A stretch of 64,000 bases of DNA, taken from contig JAKJCA010000004.1 of NCBI GenBank assembly GCA_022706685.1, positions 23,690-87,689 on the forward strand. Reading direction: 5' to 3'. The notes under the pieces were generated by a model. It had not been told where the DNA came from. It ran no database searches and saw only the letters and a list, made by a program, of their open reading frames with translations. Positions within the stretch are counted from its first letter, which is position 1. The number at the start of each line of letters is the position of its first letter. The position numbers and the translations under genes are program-made. Source of the DNA: Bacillota bacterium (GTDB taxonomy: Bacteria; Bacillota; Clostridia; Oscillospirales; Acutalibacteraceae). Shown piece after piece: positions 45,475 to 55,754 of this stretch.

Positions 45475-46797
45475 ATGGGCAAGCCCGTCGTGGCGATCGT
45501 CGGCCGGCCGAACGTCGGCAAATCGACGCTCTTCAACAAACTCATCGGCAGCAGGCTCGCGATTGTCGACGACACGCCGGGCGTGACGAGAGACCGCCTG
45601 TACGGCGACTGCGAATGGCTCGGCAGAACGTTTCTGCTCATCGACACCGGCGGGATCGAACCCTACAGCGACGACGCGATTTATTCGCACATGCGCCGCC
45701 AGGCGCAACTGGCGATTGAGAGCGCGGATGCCATCATTTTTGTCACCGATATCAGAAGCGGTGTTCTCGCCGCCGACGCCGAAGTGGCCGCCATGCTGAT
45801 TAAAAGCGGCAAACCGGTCGTATTGTGCGTCAATAAATGCGACAGCATCGGCGAGCCGCCCGCGGAGTTGTATGAGTTCTACAGCCTCGGGCTCGGGGAT
45901 CCTTTTCCGGTTTCCTCCGTCCATGGTCTCGGTACCGGGGATATGCTTGACGAGGTCATTAAACATCTTCCGGAAGCCGAAGCAGACGGCGAAACGGGCG
46001 ACACCGTCAAGGTCGCCGTCATCGGCAAACCCAATGTCGGCAAATCCTCGCTTGTCAACGCCATAGCCGGGCAGGAGCGCGTGATTGTTTCCGATGTCGC
46101 CGGCACAACCAGGGATGCGGTCGACACCCTGGTCGAAAACAAGTTCGGCCGTTTTATCTTTATCGACACCGCCGGCCTGCGAAGGCAGAGCAAAGTGGAG
46201 GAAGGCATCGAAAAATACGCGGTCATCCGCGCGCGTATGGCCATCGAGCGCGCGAGCGTCTGCGTCATTATGATCGATGCGCTTGAAGGTTTTACCGAGC
46301 AGGATTCCAAAGTCGCCGGCCTCGCGCATGAGGCGGGCAAAGCCTGCGTCATCGCGGTCAACAAATGGGACGCAGTCGAAAAAGACGGCAAAACCATGGA
46401 CGCCAGCCGCAAGGACCTGATGAAAGACTTTGCCTTCATGTCCTACGCGCCGATTATTTTTATTTCGGCAAAAACCGGGCAGCGGCTCGACCGGCTCTTT
46501 GAACTGATCAAGTTTGTCGATGACCAGAACGCCATGCGTATTTCGACCGGACGGCTCAACGAGGTGCTTGCTGACGCCACTGCCCGCGTCCAGCCGCCGA
46601 CCGACAAAGGCCGAAGGCTCAAAATCTATTACATGACGCAGGCTTCCACCAGACCCCCGACTTTCGTCTGTTTTGTCAACAGCGCGGAACTTTTCCATTA
46701 CAGTTACCAGCGTTATCTTGACAACTGCATCCGCGAGGTGTTCGGCCTTGAGGGTACCCCGACGCGCTTTGTCGTCAGGGAAAGGGAGAGCAAATAA
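45475..46797 (+). CDS. der: Ribosome-biogenesis GTPase Der (EngA)
   Basis: 440 residues with two tandem GTPase domains, G1 loops GRPNVGKST at 9-17 and GKPNVGKSS near 184, DTGG and DTAG G3 motifs and two NKxD motifs (NKCD, NKWD). The KH-like C-terminal domain follows. It is needed for assembly of the 50S subunit. The ATG lies one base after the DUF512 stop and its own stop overlaps the ruvC start. Confidence 0.96.
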   Translation: MGKPVVAIVGRPNVGKSTLFNKLIGSRLAIVDDTPGVTRDRLYGDCEWLGRTFLLIDTGGIEPYSDDAIYSHMRRQAQLAIESADAIIFVTDIRSGVLAADAEVAAMLIKSGKPVVLCVNKCDSIGEPPAELYEFYSLGLGDPFPVSSVHGLGTGDMLDEVIKHLPEAEADGETGDTVKVAVIGKPNVGKSSLVNAIAGQERVIVSDVAGTTRDAVDTLVENKFGRFIFIDTAGLRRQSKVEEGIEKYAVIRARMAIERASVCVIMIDALEGFTEQDSKVAGLAHEAGKACVIAVNKWDAVEKDGKTMDASRKDLMKDFAFMSYAPIIFISAKTGQRLDRLFELIKFVDDQNAMRISTGRLNEVLADATARVQPPTDKGRRLKIYYMTQASTRPPTFVCFVNSAELFHYSYQRYLDNCIREVFGLEGTPTRFVVRERESK

Positions 46798-47294
46798 TGG
46801 TGATTCTCGGCATCGACCCCGGTTATGCCATCGTCGGCTTCGGTGTGGTCGACTATCACAACAACCACTTCACCGTGCTCGACTACGGCGCGGTGACGAC
46901 CGAAGCGAATACGGATTTCAGCGGCCGGCTCGAGGCGATCTACGACGGCATCGGCGCCGTGATGGAAAAGTACGCCCCGCGCGCGGTATCCATCGAAAAA
47001 ATATTTTACAACACCAACGCGAAAACCGTCATCGACGTCAGCCAGGCGAGGGGCGTGCTGGCCCTGGCCGCGAAAAAGCGGGGCGTCGAAGTGTTCGAAT
47101 ATACGCCCCTGCAGGTCAAGCAGAGTGTGGTCGGCTACGGCAGGGCGGAGAAAAAGCAGATGCAGGAGATGACCAAGCTGCTGCTCAACCTCAAAGAAAT
47201 CCCCAAGCCGGACGACGCGGCGGACGCGCTGGCGCTGGCGATCTGCCACGCGCATTCGAGCGGTTCGCTGATGCAAAGGCATCCTATGCTTTAA
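46797..47294 (+). CDS. ruvC: Holliday junction endonuclease RuvC
   Basis: Resolves Holliday junctions with RuvAB. 165 residues with the four acidic catalytic residues D7, E67, D140 and D143 (last pair in PDDAADALA). The ATG overlaps the der stop codon (TAATG), and ruvA follows after 22 bases. Confidence 0.96.
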   Translation: MVILGIDPGYAIVGFGVVDYHNNHFTVLDYGAVTTEANTDFSGRLEAIYDGIGAVMEKYAPRAVSIEKIFYNTNAKTVIDVSQARGVLALAAKKRGVEVFEYTPLQVKQSVVGYGRAEKKQMQEMTKLLLNLKEIPKPDDAADALALAICHAHSSGSLMQRHPML

Positions 47295-47316
47295 ATCGTT
47301 TAGGGAGGCGCGTTTG

Positions 47317-47922
47317 ATGTTCTACAGCCTGACGGGCGAGTTGCTTTATACCGACGACACCAGCGTCGCGGTCAACTGCGGCGGTATCGGTTTCAGATGC
47401 CTGGTCACCGCCAACACGCTCAACCGCATCGGCCCGGCGGGCAGCGTGGTGACGCTCTACACCCACCTCATCATCAAAGAGGACGCGTTTGAACTGCTGG
47501 GTTTTGCCGATGAAACCGAGCTGGAGTTTTTCCGACTGCTGATTCTTGTCAACGGCGTGGGCTCCAAGGTCGCGCTGGCAATTTTATCCGCCCTCAAACC
47601 CGATACCCTGGCCTTGTGCATTGCAGCGGGCGATACAGCTATGATTACTCGCGCGCCGGGCGTAGGGCCCAAACTCGCGCAAAGGATTGTGCTCGAACTG
47701 AAAGACAAGCTCAAGGGAGATATTCCGTCGGGCATTTCCGCCGGCAGTATCGCCGCGACCGATGCGCTGTCCGGGGCCTCCGCCGCCCGCGAAGCGGTCA
47801 GCGCGCTGGAAGCGCTCGGCTACAGCCGTTCCGAAGCCAGCGCCGCGGTCGGACGCCTCGGGGAAGGCCTGACCACGCAGCAGTATGTCACGCAGGCGCT
47901 GAAATCATTTAACAAGCAGTAA
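47317..47922 (+). CDS. ruvA: Holliday junction DNA helicase subunit RuvA
   Basis: Tetrameric junction-binding protein of 201 residues. The OB-fold N-terminus ([11 protein letters not shown]), the HhH motifs ([24 protein letters not shown]) and the C-terminal RuvB-binding domain ([12 protein letters not shown]) are all visible. The ATG at 47317 has GGGAGG 8 bases upstream; a TTG one codon earlier is less likely. Confidence 0.96.
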   Translation: MFYSLTGELLYTDDTSVAVNCGGIGFRCLVTANTLNRIGPAGSVVTLYTHLIIKEDAFELLGFADETELEFFRLLILVNGVGSKVALAILSALKPDTLALCIAAGDTAMITRAPGVGPKLAQRIVLELKDKLKGDIPSGISAGSIAATDALSGASAAREAVSALEALGYSRSEASAAVGRLGEGLTTQQYVTQALKSFNKQ

Positions 47923-47936
47923 AGGCGGTGCGGAAA

Positions 47937-48965
47937 ATGCCCATGGACGACGACGGCAGAATCGCGGATCCGGGCTTCCTGCCCGACGACGCGGAATATG
48001 AAGTCACCCTCCGGCCCCGCGTGCTGGCAGAATATGTCGGGCAGGAGAAGGTCAAACAAAACCTCGCGGTCTACATCGAAGCCGCGCGAAAAAGAGGGGA
48101 AAGCCTTGACCATGTTCTCCTTTACGGGCCGCCCGGCTTAGGCAAAACCACGCTCGCAGGCATTATCGCCAACGAAATGGGCGTCAGTTTCAAGGTGACC
48201 TCGGGGCCCGCCATTGAAAAACCGGGGGATCTGGCCGCCCTGCTGACCAACCTCAACAAGGGCGACGTACTGTTCATCGACGAGGTCCACCGCCTCTCGC
48301 GCAGCGTGGAAGAAGTGCTTTATCCCGCCATGGAGGACAACGGCATCGATATCATCATCGGCAAGGGACCTTCGGCGCGGTCGATCCGTATCGATATCCC
48401 GCCGTTTACCCTGGTCGGCGCCACCACCAGGGCCGGTCAGCTCAGCGCGCCGCTGCGCGACCGTTTCGGCGTCATTTTCCGCCTGGACCTCTATTCCAAC
48501 GAAGAACTCGCACGCATCGTCAACCGGAGCGCGGGCATCCTCCAAATCGATATTGACCGCGAAGGAGCTGTGGAGATCGCGTCGCGTTCCAGGGGGACGC
48601 CGAGAATAGCCAACCGTCTGCTCAAACGCTCGCGGGATTTCGCGCAGGTGCGAGGCGACGGTACCATCACACTCGACAGCGCCAGGCACGCGCTTGAGAA
48701 GATGGAAATCGACGAACTCGGCCTCGACTCGATTGACCGGCTGATTCTGAATTCCATGATTAAGAATTATAACGGCGGCCCCGTCGGGCTTGAAACCATT
48801 GCCGCGGCCATCGGGGAAGAAGCCATCACCATTGAGGATGTGTATGAACCCTACCTGATGCAGGTCGGTTTTTTAAGCCGGACGCCGCGGGGCAGAATGG
48901 TCACGCCGGCCGGCTACGCGCATCTCGGGATCGAACTGCCCGGCGGCAGCCAGCTGACACTTTGA
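47937..48965 (+). CDS. ruvB: Holliday junction branch-migration ATPase RuvB
   Basis: AAA+ motor of about 342 residues: Walker [10 protein letters not shown], Walker [10 protein letters not shown], sensor [10 protein letters not shown], arginine-finger LRDRFG and the C-terminal winged helix. ATG 47937 is preferred over GTG 47928, which would overlap the AAAGGCGG binding site. Confidence 0.96.
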   Translation: MPMDDDGRIADPGFLPDDAEYEVTLRPRVLAEYVGQEKVKQNLAVYIEAARKRGESLDHVLLYGPPGLGKTTLAGIIANEMGVSFKVTSGPAIEKPGDLAALLTNLNKGDVLFIDEVHRLSRSVEEVLYPAMEDNGIDIIIGKGPSARSIRIDIPPFTLVGATTRAGQLSAPLRDRFGVIFRLDLYSNEELARIVNRSAGILQIDIDREGAVEIASRSRGTPRIANRLLKRSRDFAQVRGDGTITLDSARHALEKMEIDELGLDSIDRLILNSMIKNYNGGPVGLETIAAAIGEEAITIEDVYEPYLMQVGFLSRTPRGRMVTPAGYAHLGIELPGGSQLTL

Positions 48966-48980
48966 AAACGAGAGAACACA

Positions 48981-50330
48981 ATGGGCAGACTTTTCGGCAC
49001 GGACGGCGCCAGGGGCGTTGCAAATACGGAACTGACATGCGAGCTTGCCATGAAAATCGGCAGGGCGGCCGCGCTGGTTCTTAACGAGGAGAAGATTATC
49101 CGGCCGCGGGTGCTCATCGGGATGGACACCCGGGCCTCCTCGGACATGCTGGAGGCGGCCATCGCCGCCGGGCTCTGCTCGGTCGGCGCTGACGTCTTTC
49201 TGCTCGGCGTGGTGCCGACGCCCGCCGTCGCCTATCTTGTCAAACGATACAACTGCGACGCCGGTATCATGATTTCCGCCTCTCACAACCCCGGCGAATA
49301 TAACGGCATCAAAATTTTCCGGGCCGACGGCTACAAACTGCCCGATGCGCTCGAGGACGAGATTGAAGCGATTATTCTCGACGAAACAGTCGTCCCGGAT
49401 GTGAAAATCGGCGGCGAGGTCGGCAGGGTTTCGGATATCGGAACGGCCGTTTCCGACTACATCGACCATCTGATATCCACCGTCGACATCAGCCTTGACG
49501 GGATTGACGTCGCTTTTGACTGCGCCAACGGTTCCGCTTCGGCCACGGCGGCGCGCCTTTTCCCGCGGCTGGGGGTCAACTGTTCCTTTATCGCCTGCGA
49601 ACCCGACGGCACCAACATCAACCGCGCCTGCGGCTCGACCGACCTTTCGATGCTCGGAGAGTATGTCGTTTCCAACGGTTTGTCGGCGGGGTTCGCGTTT
49701 GACGGAGATGCGGACCGTGTGCTCGCCGTGGATGAAAACGGGGCAGTCGTCGACGGGGACAAGATTCTCGCTATTTGCGCCGAAAGCATGAAAAACGAGG
49801 GCAGGCTCGCCGCGGGCACGGTTGTCATGACGGTAATGAGCAATATGGGGCTGCACCGTTTTTGCCGCGAAAGGCAGATCGGTTTTGAATGCACCCAAGT
49901 CGGCGACCGCTACGTGCTTGAGCGTATGCTCGAGAACGGCTACAGGCTCGGCGGCGAACAATCGGGGCATGTCATATTTCTCGACTACGCGACGACCGGC
50001 GACGGCCAGTTGACGGCGCTGCAGGTGCTACGGGTGATGAAAAAAAGCGGCAAGCCGCTCTCGGCGCTGGCCGCCGATATCCGTTCCTACCCGCAAATCA
50101 TGATCAATATCAAGGTTTCCGCCATCGGGAAAAAACGCTTTTCAGCCGACGAGGAAGTACGGCTGGCTGTTGAAAAAGCCCAATCCGCCCTCGGTTCCCG
50201 CGGGCGTGTGGTGGTGCGCGTATCCGGCACGGAACCGCTGGTCCGCGTGATGCTCGAAGGCGAAGATGCCGCCGAAATCGAGGAACTCGGCAATGAAATT
50301 GCCGATGTCATCCGGGAACGTCTGCTGTGA
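48981..50330 (+). CDS. glmM: Phosphoglucosamine mutase
   Basis: Interconverts glucosamine-6-phosphate and glucosamine-1-phosphate for peptidoglycan precursors. 449 residues. The phosphoserine is S101 in MISASHNPGE; the metal loop FDGDADR and the C-terminal phosphate loop RVSGTEPLVRV are present. The binding site (GAGAG) is weak. It follows ruvB by 15 bases. Confidence 0.95.
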   Translation: MGRLFGTDGARGVANTELTCELAMKIGRAAALVLNEEKIIRPRVLIGMDTRASSDMLEAAIAAGLCSVGADVFLLGVVPTPAVAYLVKRYNCDAGIMISASHNPGEYNGIKIFRADGYKLPDALEDEIEAIILDETVVPDVKIGGEVGRVSDIGTAVSDYIDHLISTVDISLDGIDVAFDCANGSASATAARLFPRLGVNCSFIACEPDGTNINRACGSTDLSMLGEYVVSNGLSAGFAFDGDADRVLAVDENGAVVDGDKILAICAESMKNEGRLAAGTVVMTVMSNMGLHRFCRERQIGFECTQVGDRYVLERMLENGYRLGGEQSGHVIFLDYATTGDGQLTALQVLRVMKKSGKPLSALAADIRSYPQIMINIKVSAIGKKRFSADEEVRLAVEKAQSALGSRGRVVVRVSGTEPLVRVMLEGEDAAEIEELGNEIADVIRERLL

Positions 50331-50343
50331 GAAGGGCCGAGCG

Positions 50344-51207
50344 ATGAGGGTTGCCCCGCAATGGGAAGATTATGAACTGCTGGACTGTTCGCGCGGCGAA
50401 CGGCTCGAACGCTGGGGCGGCGTCGTACTGATCCGCCCGGATCCTCAGGTCATCTGGGACACCCCGAGAAAACATCCGCTGTGGCTCGACGCGCACGCTC
50501 GGTACGAACGTTCCTCTTCGGGCGGCGGCGCGTGGAAATTTTTCAAAAGCGTGCCGCAGAAATGGACGGTGCAATACAGCGACTGTGTTTTCCGCATCGG
50601 CACCATGGGCTTCAAACATACGGGGCTTTTCCCCGAACAGGCCTCGAACTGGGATCTGCTTCGCAAGACGGTGTCGGCCGCGGGAAGGCCGGTGCGCGTC
50701 CTCAACCTCTTTGCCTACACGGGCGCCGCGACCATCGCCTGCCTGAAAGCGGGAGCCTCCGTCGTTCACGTCGACGCTTCCAAAGGAATGACCGCATGGG
50801 CGAAAGAAAACGCGGCCCTCAGCGGCGCCGCCGGGTTCGACGTGCGCTGGATTGTGGACGATTGCGCCAAATTTGTCCAGCGCGAAATCAACCGGGGCAG
50901 CCGCTATGACATCATTATCATGGATCCGCCTTCGTACGGCAGGGGACCGAATGCCGAGGTATGGAAGCTCGAAGACAAACTCTACGAACTGTTTTCCCTT
51001 TGCTGCCGCTTGATGAGCGGGGATCCGATGATGATGATCATCAATTCGTATACTGCGGGGCTCTCCGCATCCACCATGGCGTATATCGCCGCTTCCCTCG
51101 CCGCGCGGCGCTTCGGCGGCAGCGTGTCCGCCGATGAACTCGGGCTGAAAGTCACATCAAGCGCCCTGGCCCTGCCTTGCGGGTCCTCGTGCGTATGGAG
51201 CCGATAA
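50344..51207 (+). CDS. Class I SAM-dependent rRNA-type methyltransferase (RlmI-like, no PUA)
   Basis: 287 residues. SAM-binding motif VLNLFAYTGAATIA near 120, acidic loop HVDASKGM, and the catalytic MDPPSYGRGP motif near 198, the pattern of RlmI/RlmL-type cytosine or guanine methyltransferases. It lacks the N-terminal PUA domain of RlmI. The ATG at 50344 follows glmM by 13 bases; the longer upstream frame overlaps glmM. Its stop overlaps the ecfA1 start. The target nucleotide is not known. Confidence 0.86.
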   Translation: MRVAPQWEDYELLDCSRGERLERWGGVVLIRPDPQVIWDTPRKHPLWLDAHARYERSSSGGGAWKFFKSVPQKWTVQYSDCVFRIGTMGFKHTGLFPEQASNWDLLRKTVSAAGRPVRVLNLFAYTGAATIACLKAGASVVHVDASKGMTAWAKENAALSGAAGFDVRWIVDDCAKFVQREINRGSRYDIIIMDPPSYGRGPNAEVWKLEDKLYELFSLCCRLMSGDPMMMIINSYTAGLSASTMAYIAASLAARRFGGSVSADELGLKVTSSALALPCGSSCVWSR

Positions 51208-52061
51208 TGCAAGACAGTATCCTGTGTTTTCAAGACGTATCCTATACTTACGAAGGCGCCGCTCCCGGCGCTCAACCGGCGGTCAGGCATCTGAACCTGG
51301 ACGTCAGCAGGGGCGAATTCGTGGCGGTCATCGGCCGCAACGGATCGGGTAAATCGACGCTGGCTAAACTGACCAACGCGATTCTTGTGCCCGGCAGCGG
51401 CAGTGTCCGTGTCAACGGTATGGATACCGCCGATGAAAAAATGCTGTATGAAATACGGCGTTATGTCGGCATGGTATTTCAAAACCCCGACAATCAGATT
51501 GTCGCCACCATTGTTGAGGACGATATCGCTTTCGGGCCCGAGAACCTCGGCATTCCGCCCGCCGAAATCCGCCGGCGCGTGGACGAGGCGCTGCGCGAGG
51601 TCGGGATGTACGACTTCCGCTTCCGCGAGCCGTTCCGCCTGTCGGGCGGCCAGAAGCAGCGCGTCGCCATCGCCGGCGTCCTCGCGATGCAGACCGAATG
51701 CATGGTGCTCGACGAACCCACGGCCATGCTTGACCCCGGCGGCCGGCTGGAAGTGATGAAAACCGTTTCCCGGCTTAACAGGGAGAAGGGGATCACGGTC
51801 GTTCACATTACCCATTTTATGGAAGAAGCGGCCATGGCCGACCGTGTGGTCGTCATGGACAAAGGGTCCATCGTTCTGACGGGTACGCCGCGGGAAGTGT
51901 TTACGCAGGTCCCGGTCATCAAAGCGGCGGGGCTCGATATTCCGCAGGCGACAGAACTGGCCTTTCTGCTGAATAAAAACGGCGTCGATATCGGCTGCGA
52001 TATACTCACCGTGCAGGAATTTGTAGAGGCTGCCGCCAAGGCGGCGGAGGCGGCGCGATGA
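51207..52061 (+). CDS. ecfA1: Energy-coupling factor transporter ATPase EcfA1
   Basis: First ATPase of a group II ECF importer for vitamins or metals. 284 residues; Walker A GRNGSGKST at 43-51, Q-loop FQNPDNQIVA, signature LSGGQKQRVA, Walker B MVLDEPTAMLDP. The ATG at 51207 overlaps the preceding stop; an in-frame ATG at 51195 is possible. ecfA2 overlaps its end by 4 bases. Confidence 0.95.
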   Translation: MQDSILCFQDVSYTYEGAAPGAQPAVRHLNLDVSRGEFVAVIGRNGSGKSTLAKLTNAILVPGSGSVRVNGMDTADEKMLYEIRRYVGMVFQNPDNQIVATIVEDDIAFGPENLGIPPAEIRRRVDEALREVGMYDFRFREPFRLSGGQKQRVAIAGVLAMQTECMVLDEPTAMLDPGGRLEVMKTVSRLNREKGITVVHITHFMEEAAMADRVVVMDKGSIVLTGTPREVFTQVPVIKAAGLDIPQATELAFLLNKNGVDIGCDILTVQEFVEAAAKAAEAAR

Positions 52062-52921
52062 AGATCATTTCCACACAGGGCCTGACCCATCTCTACAGCA
52101 AAGGGACCCCTTTCGAGGTTGCCGCCATCCGCGACATCAGCGTCGATATTGAAGAAGGCGCTCTGGTCGGCATCATCGGCGCGACCGGCTCGGGGAAAAG
52201 CACATTTATCCAGCACCTCAACGGTATCCTGAAACCGGAAGCCGGCAAGGTGTATCTAGAAGGCCGCGATATTTGGGAAGATAAGAAGTCCATCCGGGAA
52301 ACTCGCTTCAAAGTCGGCCTTTGCTTCCAGTATCCGGAATACCAGCTGTTTGAGGAAACCGTTTACAAAGACATTTCCTTCGGCCCGCGCAACATGAAAC
52401 TCCCGCAAGACGAGATCGACCGCAGGGTGCGTACGGCGGCAGACTATGTCGGCCTGGGGGAAGAAGCGCTCGGGAAATCACCCTTTGACCTTTCCGGCGG
52501 CGAAAAAAGGCGGGCGGCCATCGCGGGCGTCATGGCGATGGAACCCAAAGTGCTGATTCTGGACGAACCCACCGCAGGGCTCGATCCTTCCGGCCGCAGG
52601 AAAATACTCAAGCTCATCGCCGACTACCGCGTGCGCACCGGCAGCACGGTGATTCTGGTTTCCCACTCTATGGAAGATGTTGCCGCCCTGGCCACCAGCG
52701 TTATCCTGATGCACCGCTCGAGCGTTGTGATGCAGGGAACCGTTGAAGAAGTATTTACTCAAGGCGGGCTTCTTAAAAGCATGGGGCTGAACGTCCCGCA
52801 GGTGACGGAGATTTTTGAGGGCCTGCGGGCGAGAGGTTTACCGGTCAGCGACCGGATTTTCACGATCGAGCAGGGGCTCGATGAACTGCTTCGTTTCTAC
52901 GGAAAGGAGGCGGTCCGATGA
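52058..52921 (+). CDS. ecfA2: Energy-coupling factor transporter ATPase EcfA2
   Basis: Second ATPase of the ECF module, 287 residues. Walker A GATGSGKST near 43, FQYPEYQLFEETV (typical of EcfA2), LSGGEKRRAAIAG signature, Walker B LILDEPTAGLDP. Overlaps both neighbours by 4 bases (ATGA), pointing to strictly coupled translation of A1, A2 and T. Confidence 0.95.
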   Translation: MKIISTQGLTHLYSKGTPFEVAAIRDISVDIEEGALVGIIGATGSGKSTFIQHLNGILKPEAGKVYLEGRDIWEDKKSIRETRFKVGLCFQYPEYQLFEETVYKDISFGPRNMKLPQDEIDRRVRTAADYVGLGEEALGKSPFDLSGGEKRRAAIAGVMAMEPKVLILDEPTAGLDPSGRRKILKLIADYRVRTGSTVILVSHSMEDVAALATSVILMHRSSVVMQGTVEEVFTQGGLLKSMGLNVPQVTEIFEGLRARGLPVSDRIFTIEQGLDELLRFYGKEAVR

Positions 52922-53739
52922 TACGCGATATCACCATAGGACAGTACTTCCCGGGTAAATCGCCGCTGCACAGGCTCGACGCGCGCATGAAGATCGTCCT
53001 GACGCTCGCGGTAATCGTCCTGATATTCCTGTGCGGCAATTTCTGGTCTCTCGGGCTGATCTGCGCTTTCGTCACCGTTGCGGTGCTCTTGTCGCGCGTG
53101 CCGCTGAAAACGGTCGCCAAGAGCGTTAAGCCCATCGTCTACATCGTCGTTTTCACCGCCTTGCTGAATGTGTTTTATGTCAGCGGCGGGAAGATGCTGT
53201 TTGAATACAGTTTTATTAAGATTACGGAAAAGGGCGTCTATACCGCGCTGTTTATGGCGGCGCGCATTATTTGCCTGGTGGTCTTCAGTTCCCTGCTGAC
53301 CTATACCACCCAGCCGACGGAACTCACCGACGCGCTTGAGCGCCTGCTCAGGCCCCTGAAAGCGCTGCGCGTCGATGTCCATACCATCGCGATGATGATG
53401 ACGCTGGCGCTGCGTTTCATCCCCACGCTTATTGAAGAGACGGACCGTATCATGAACGCGCAGAAAGCGCGCGGCGCCGATTGGGAGAGCGGTTCGCTCG
53501 TCAGCAGGGCCAAAGCGCTGGTTCCCGTTCTCGTCCCGCTCTTCGTTTCTTCCTTTCGTCGGGCGTACGAGCTGGCTTTTGCGATGGAATGCCGCTGCTA
53601 CCGCGGCGGCAAAGGACGCACCCGGATGAAAATCATGCGGCTGAAACCCGGCGATATCGTCGCCGCGGCCATCATCGCGTTGCTGGCGGCGGCCGTCATA
53701 TTTTTCCGTTTTGAGCGCTTTTTCGCGCAGGTGATTTGA
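52918..53739 (+). CDS. ecfT: Energy-coupling factor transmembrane protein EcfT
   Basis: Membrane scaffold of the ECF transporter, 273 residues. About six membrane segments; the two Ala-Arg-Gly-type coupling motifs are QKARGAD near 182 and MECRCYRGG near 223, the latter altered from the usual form. No substrate-binding S component is encoded nearby, as expected for a shared group II module. Confidence 0.94.
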   Translation: MIRDITIGQYFPGKSPLHRLDARMKIVLTLAVIVLIFLCGNFWSLGLICAFVTVAVLLSRVPLKTVAKSVKPIVYIVVFTALLNVFYVSGGKMLFEYSFIKITEKGVYTALFMAARIICLVVFSSLLTYTTQPTELTDALERLLRPLKALRVDVHTIAMMMTLALRFIPTLIEETDRIMNAQKARGADWESGSLVSRAKALVPVLVPLFVSSFRRAYELAFAMECRCYRGGKGRTRMKIMRLKPGDIVAAAIIALLAAAVIFFRFERFFAQVI

Positions 53740-54482
53740 TGAGAAATCTGCGGCTGATTCTTGCCTTTGACGGCACGACTTACCATGGCTGGCAGATGCA
53801 GGCCAACGCCGTGACGGTACAGTCGACGCTGCTGGAGTGCGTGTGCCGCATTACGGGCGGCCAACCCAACATCATCGGCTGCTCGAGGACAGACGCCGGT
53901 GTGCATGCGCGCGCGTTCTGCTGCAATTTCAAGACCGAAAGCGCCATACCCTGCGGCAGGCTGGTCGCCGCGCTGAATTCCTACCTGCCCGACGATATCT
54001 GCGTCAAATCCTGCGACGAGGTTCCGGCCGACTTCCACGCGCGTTACAGCTGCACGTCCAAAGAGTATGTCTACCGCATCCGGAACAGCGCCGTACCGGA
54101 TCCCTTTGATTACAGATATACTTTGCGTTACCGCCATCCGCTTGATGAAAACCGGCTGGCGGCGCTGGCGCGCGCTTTCGTTGGCAGGCACGACTTTGCG
54201 GCCTTCTGTGCGGCAGGCTCGTCCTGCGGCAGTACGGTCAGAACCGTGCGGTCTTTCAACGTCGAACGCTGCGGCGACGAGGTCCGTTTCACCGTCGAAG
54301 CGGACGGCTTTTTATACAACATGGTCCGCATTATGGCGGGCACCTTGCTTGAAAGCGCCCGGCAGGATTCCGCGCTTCTACCGATTGAAGAAATTATCGC
54401 ATCCCGAGACAGAGCCTTTGCCGGCGCCACGCTGCCTGCCCGGGGCCTTTGTCTGCTCAAGGCGAACTATGATGGGGACTGA
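53739..54482 (+). CDS. truA: tRNA pseudouridine(38-40) synthase TruA
   Basis: 247 residues; catalytic D52 in CSRTDAGVHA, plus the DPFDYRY-like and GFLYNMVRIM motifs of the family. The ATG overlaps the ecfT stop (TGATG). The ecfA1-A2-T-truA order is conserved in many Firmicutes. Confidence 0.95.
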   Translation: MRNLRLILAFDGTTYHGWQMQANAVTVQSTLLECVCRITGGQPNIIGCSRTDAGVHARAFCCNFKTESAIPCGRLVAALNSYLPDDICVKSCDEVPADFHARYSCTSKEYVYRIRNSAVPDPFDYRYTLRYRHPLDENRLAALARAFVGRHDFAAFCAAGSSCGSTVRTVRSFNVERCGDEVRFTVEADGFLYNMVRIMAGTLLESARQDSALLPIEEIIASRDRAFAGATLPARGLCLLKANYDGD

Positions 54483-54485
54483 ACG

Positions 54486-55688
54486 ATGAAACAAAAGCAG
54501 GAAACCGCAAGCCTTCGCGTACTCAAGGGCAAAGGGGCAGGTAAAAAGAAAAACAAAAAACGCAGGCACGGCGCTTTTCTGCGCGCGGCCGGCGCAACGG
54601 CGCTGGCCGTTGCCCTGACGCTTGGCGCGCTCGCGGCAGCGGGCATTACACCGGCCGAAGCCTGGTATGCAGCCCGAACCACCGTCGGGGGCATCGCAGC
54701 CGGAGCGGGGTTTCCCTGTGAAACCGCTGCCGGTGAAGCCCGCGCATTTGTCGCGCTCGGCCGCAATGTGCTGCTCGTCGACGAGAGCACCGCCAAGGTC
54801 GTGAGCGCATACGGCGACGTCCTGTATGAAGGCCGTCACGGGTTTGCGGACGCGGTATGCGAAACCAACGGCACACAGGCGCTCCTTTTTGACCGGGGCG
54901 GCAGTGATTATCAGGTCATGGACTCTTACCGCCTTCTGAGGTCGGACCACCGCGCCAACGTCATCCTGGCCGGCGCCATAGGCCGCAAAGGCAACGTCGC
55001 CTTTGCTCAGAAATCCGACAGCGCCATGTGCGAACTGCATGTTCTCGACCGGCGCGGCCGCGAGGTATACGCCTACTCCTTTGCCACCGAACGCGCTGCG
55101 GCTGTCGCGCTTTCCGGCAACGGGAAACGCGCGGCTGTCGCCTTGATCGCAACGAAAAACGCGGAGATCTATACCAAACTCGTCGTGCTGGATTTTTCAT
55201 CCGAAAAACCGCTGTTTACTCCGCTTGTCTACCGGAGCACGGCGATGATGCGCCTGGAATTCCTCAACGACGGGCTGCTGCTGGCTGTCGGCGACAAACT
55301 GTTGAGCGTTGTCGATTGCGCCAAAGGCAGCAAAAAAGATACCCCCTATGTAAACGGCGAGCTGGCGGCCGCTTCGTTTTCGCCCGGCGGCAATACCGCC
55401 GTTGCCATGACGCGCTTCGGCAACACAGCGGACAGTCTTATCAAAGTGTTTTCGCGTCAAGGGCAGCCGCTGTTTGAAAAGAAACTCGACCGCGAGGTGA
55501 GCGCTGTCGCCTGCGGCAAACACAACGTGTGCGTACTCACGGAAGGCGGCCTGCTGATTTTTAATGATAAAGGCGAGCAGCTGCTCTCCGCTGCCGAAAC
55601 CGGCTCGGGCATGCGCATCGCCTATGCGGGAAATGCCTGTTTTGTGCTGTCTCCGGGTGAAATAAACAAGTACGCGCCGCGCCGGTGA
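54486..55688 (+). CDS. DUF5711 family membrane-anchored protein
   Basis: 400 residues. A strongly basic N-terminus (KKKNKKRRHG) precedes one hydrophobic segment (about 32-52) that should anchor it with the bulk outside. The remainder consists of short beta-rich units resembling a propeller (VSAYGDVLYEG, AYSFATE, ALSGNGKRAAVALI, SFSPGGNTAVAM). This matches my memory of DUF5711, function unknown. It is three bases after truA. Confidence 0.82.
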   Translation: MKQKQETASLRVLKGKGAGKKKNKKRRHGAFLRAAGATALAVALTLGALAAAGITPAEAWYAARTTVGGIAAGAGFPCETAAGEARAFVALGRNVLLVDESTAKVVSAYGDVLYEGRHGFADAVCETNGTQALLFDRGGSDYQVMDSYRLLRSDHRANVILAGAIGRKGNVAFAQKSDSAMCELHVLDRRGREVYAYSFATERAAAVALSGNGKRAAVALIATKNAEIYTKLVVLDFSSEKPLFTPLVYRSTAMMRLEFLNDGLLLAVGDKLLSVVDCAKGSKKDTPYVNGELAAASFSPGGNTAVAMTRFGNTADSLIKVFSRQGQPLFEKKLDREVSAVACGKHNVCVLTEGGLLIFNDKGEQLLSAAETGSGMRIAYAGNACFVLSPGEINKYAPRR

Positions 55689-55689
55689 T

Positions 55690-55718
55690 TTGCGCAATAC
55701 CCTCGCCTGGTTTATAAT
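55690..55718 (+). promoter_or_regulatory. Internal promoter before cvpA
   Basis: TTGCGC (55690-55695), 17 bases, perfect TATAAT (55713-55718). It would give cvpA-pgsA-clp expression independent of the long upstream operon. Confidence 0.55.
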
Positions 55719-55754
55719 GAAAATGCGGAGATGTTGCCGCGGGAGGGCTGAAGG

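Noticed and set aside
45412..46698. 428-codon open frame antisense to der
   Set aside because: Complete overlap with a universally conserved GTPase gene.
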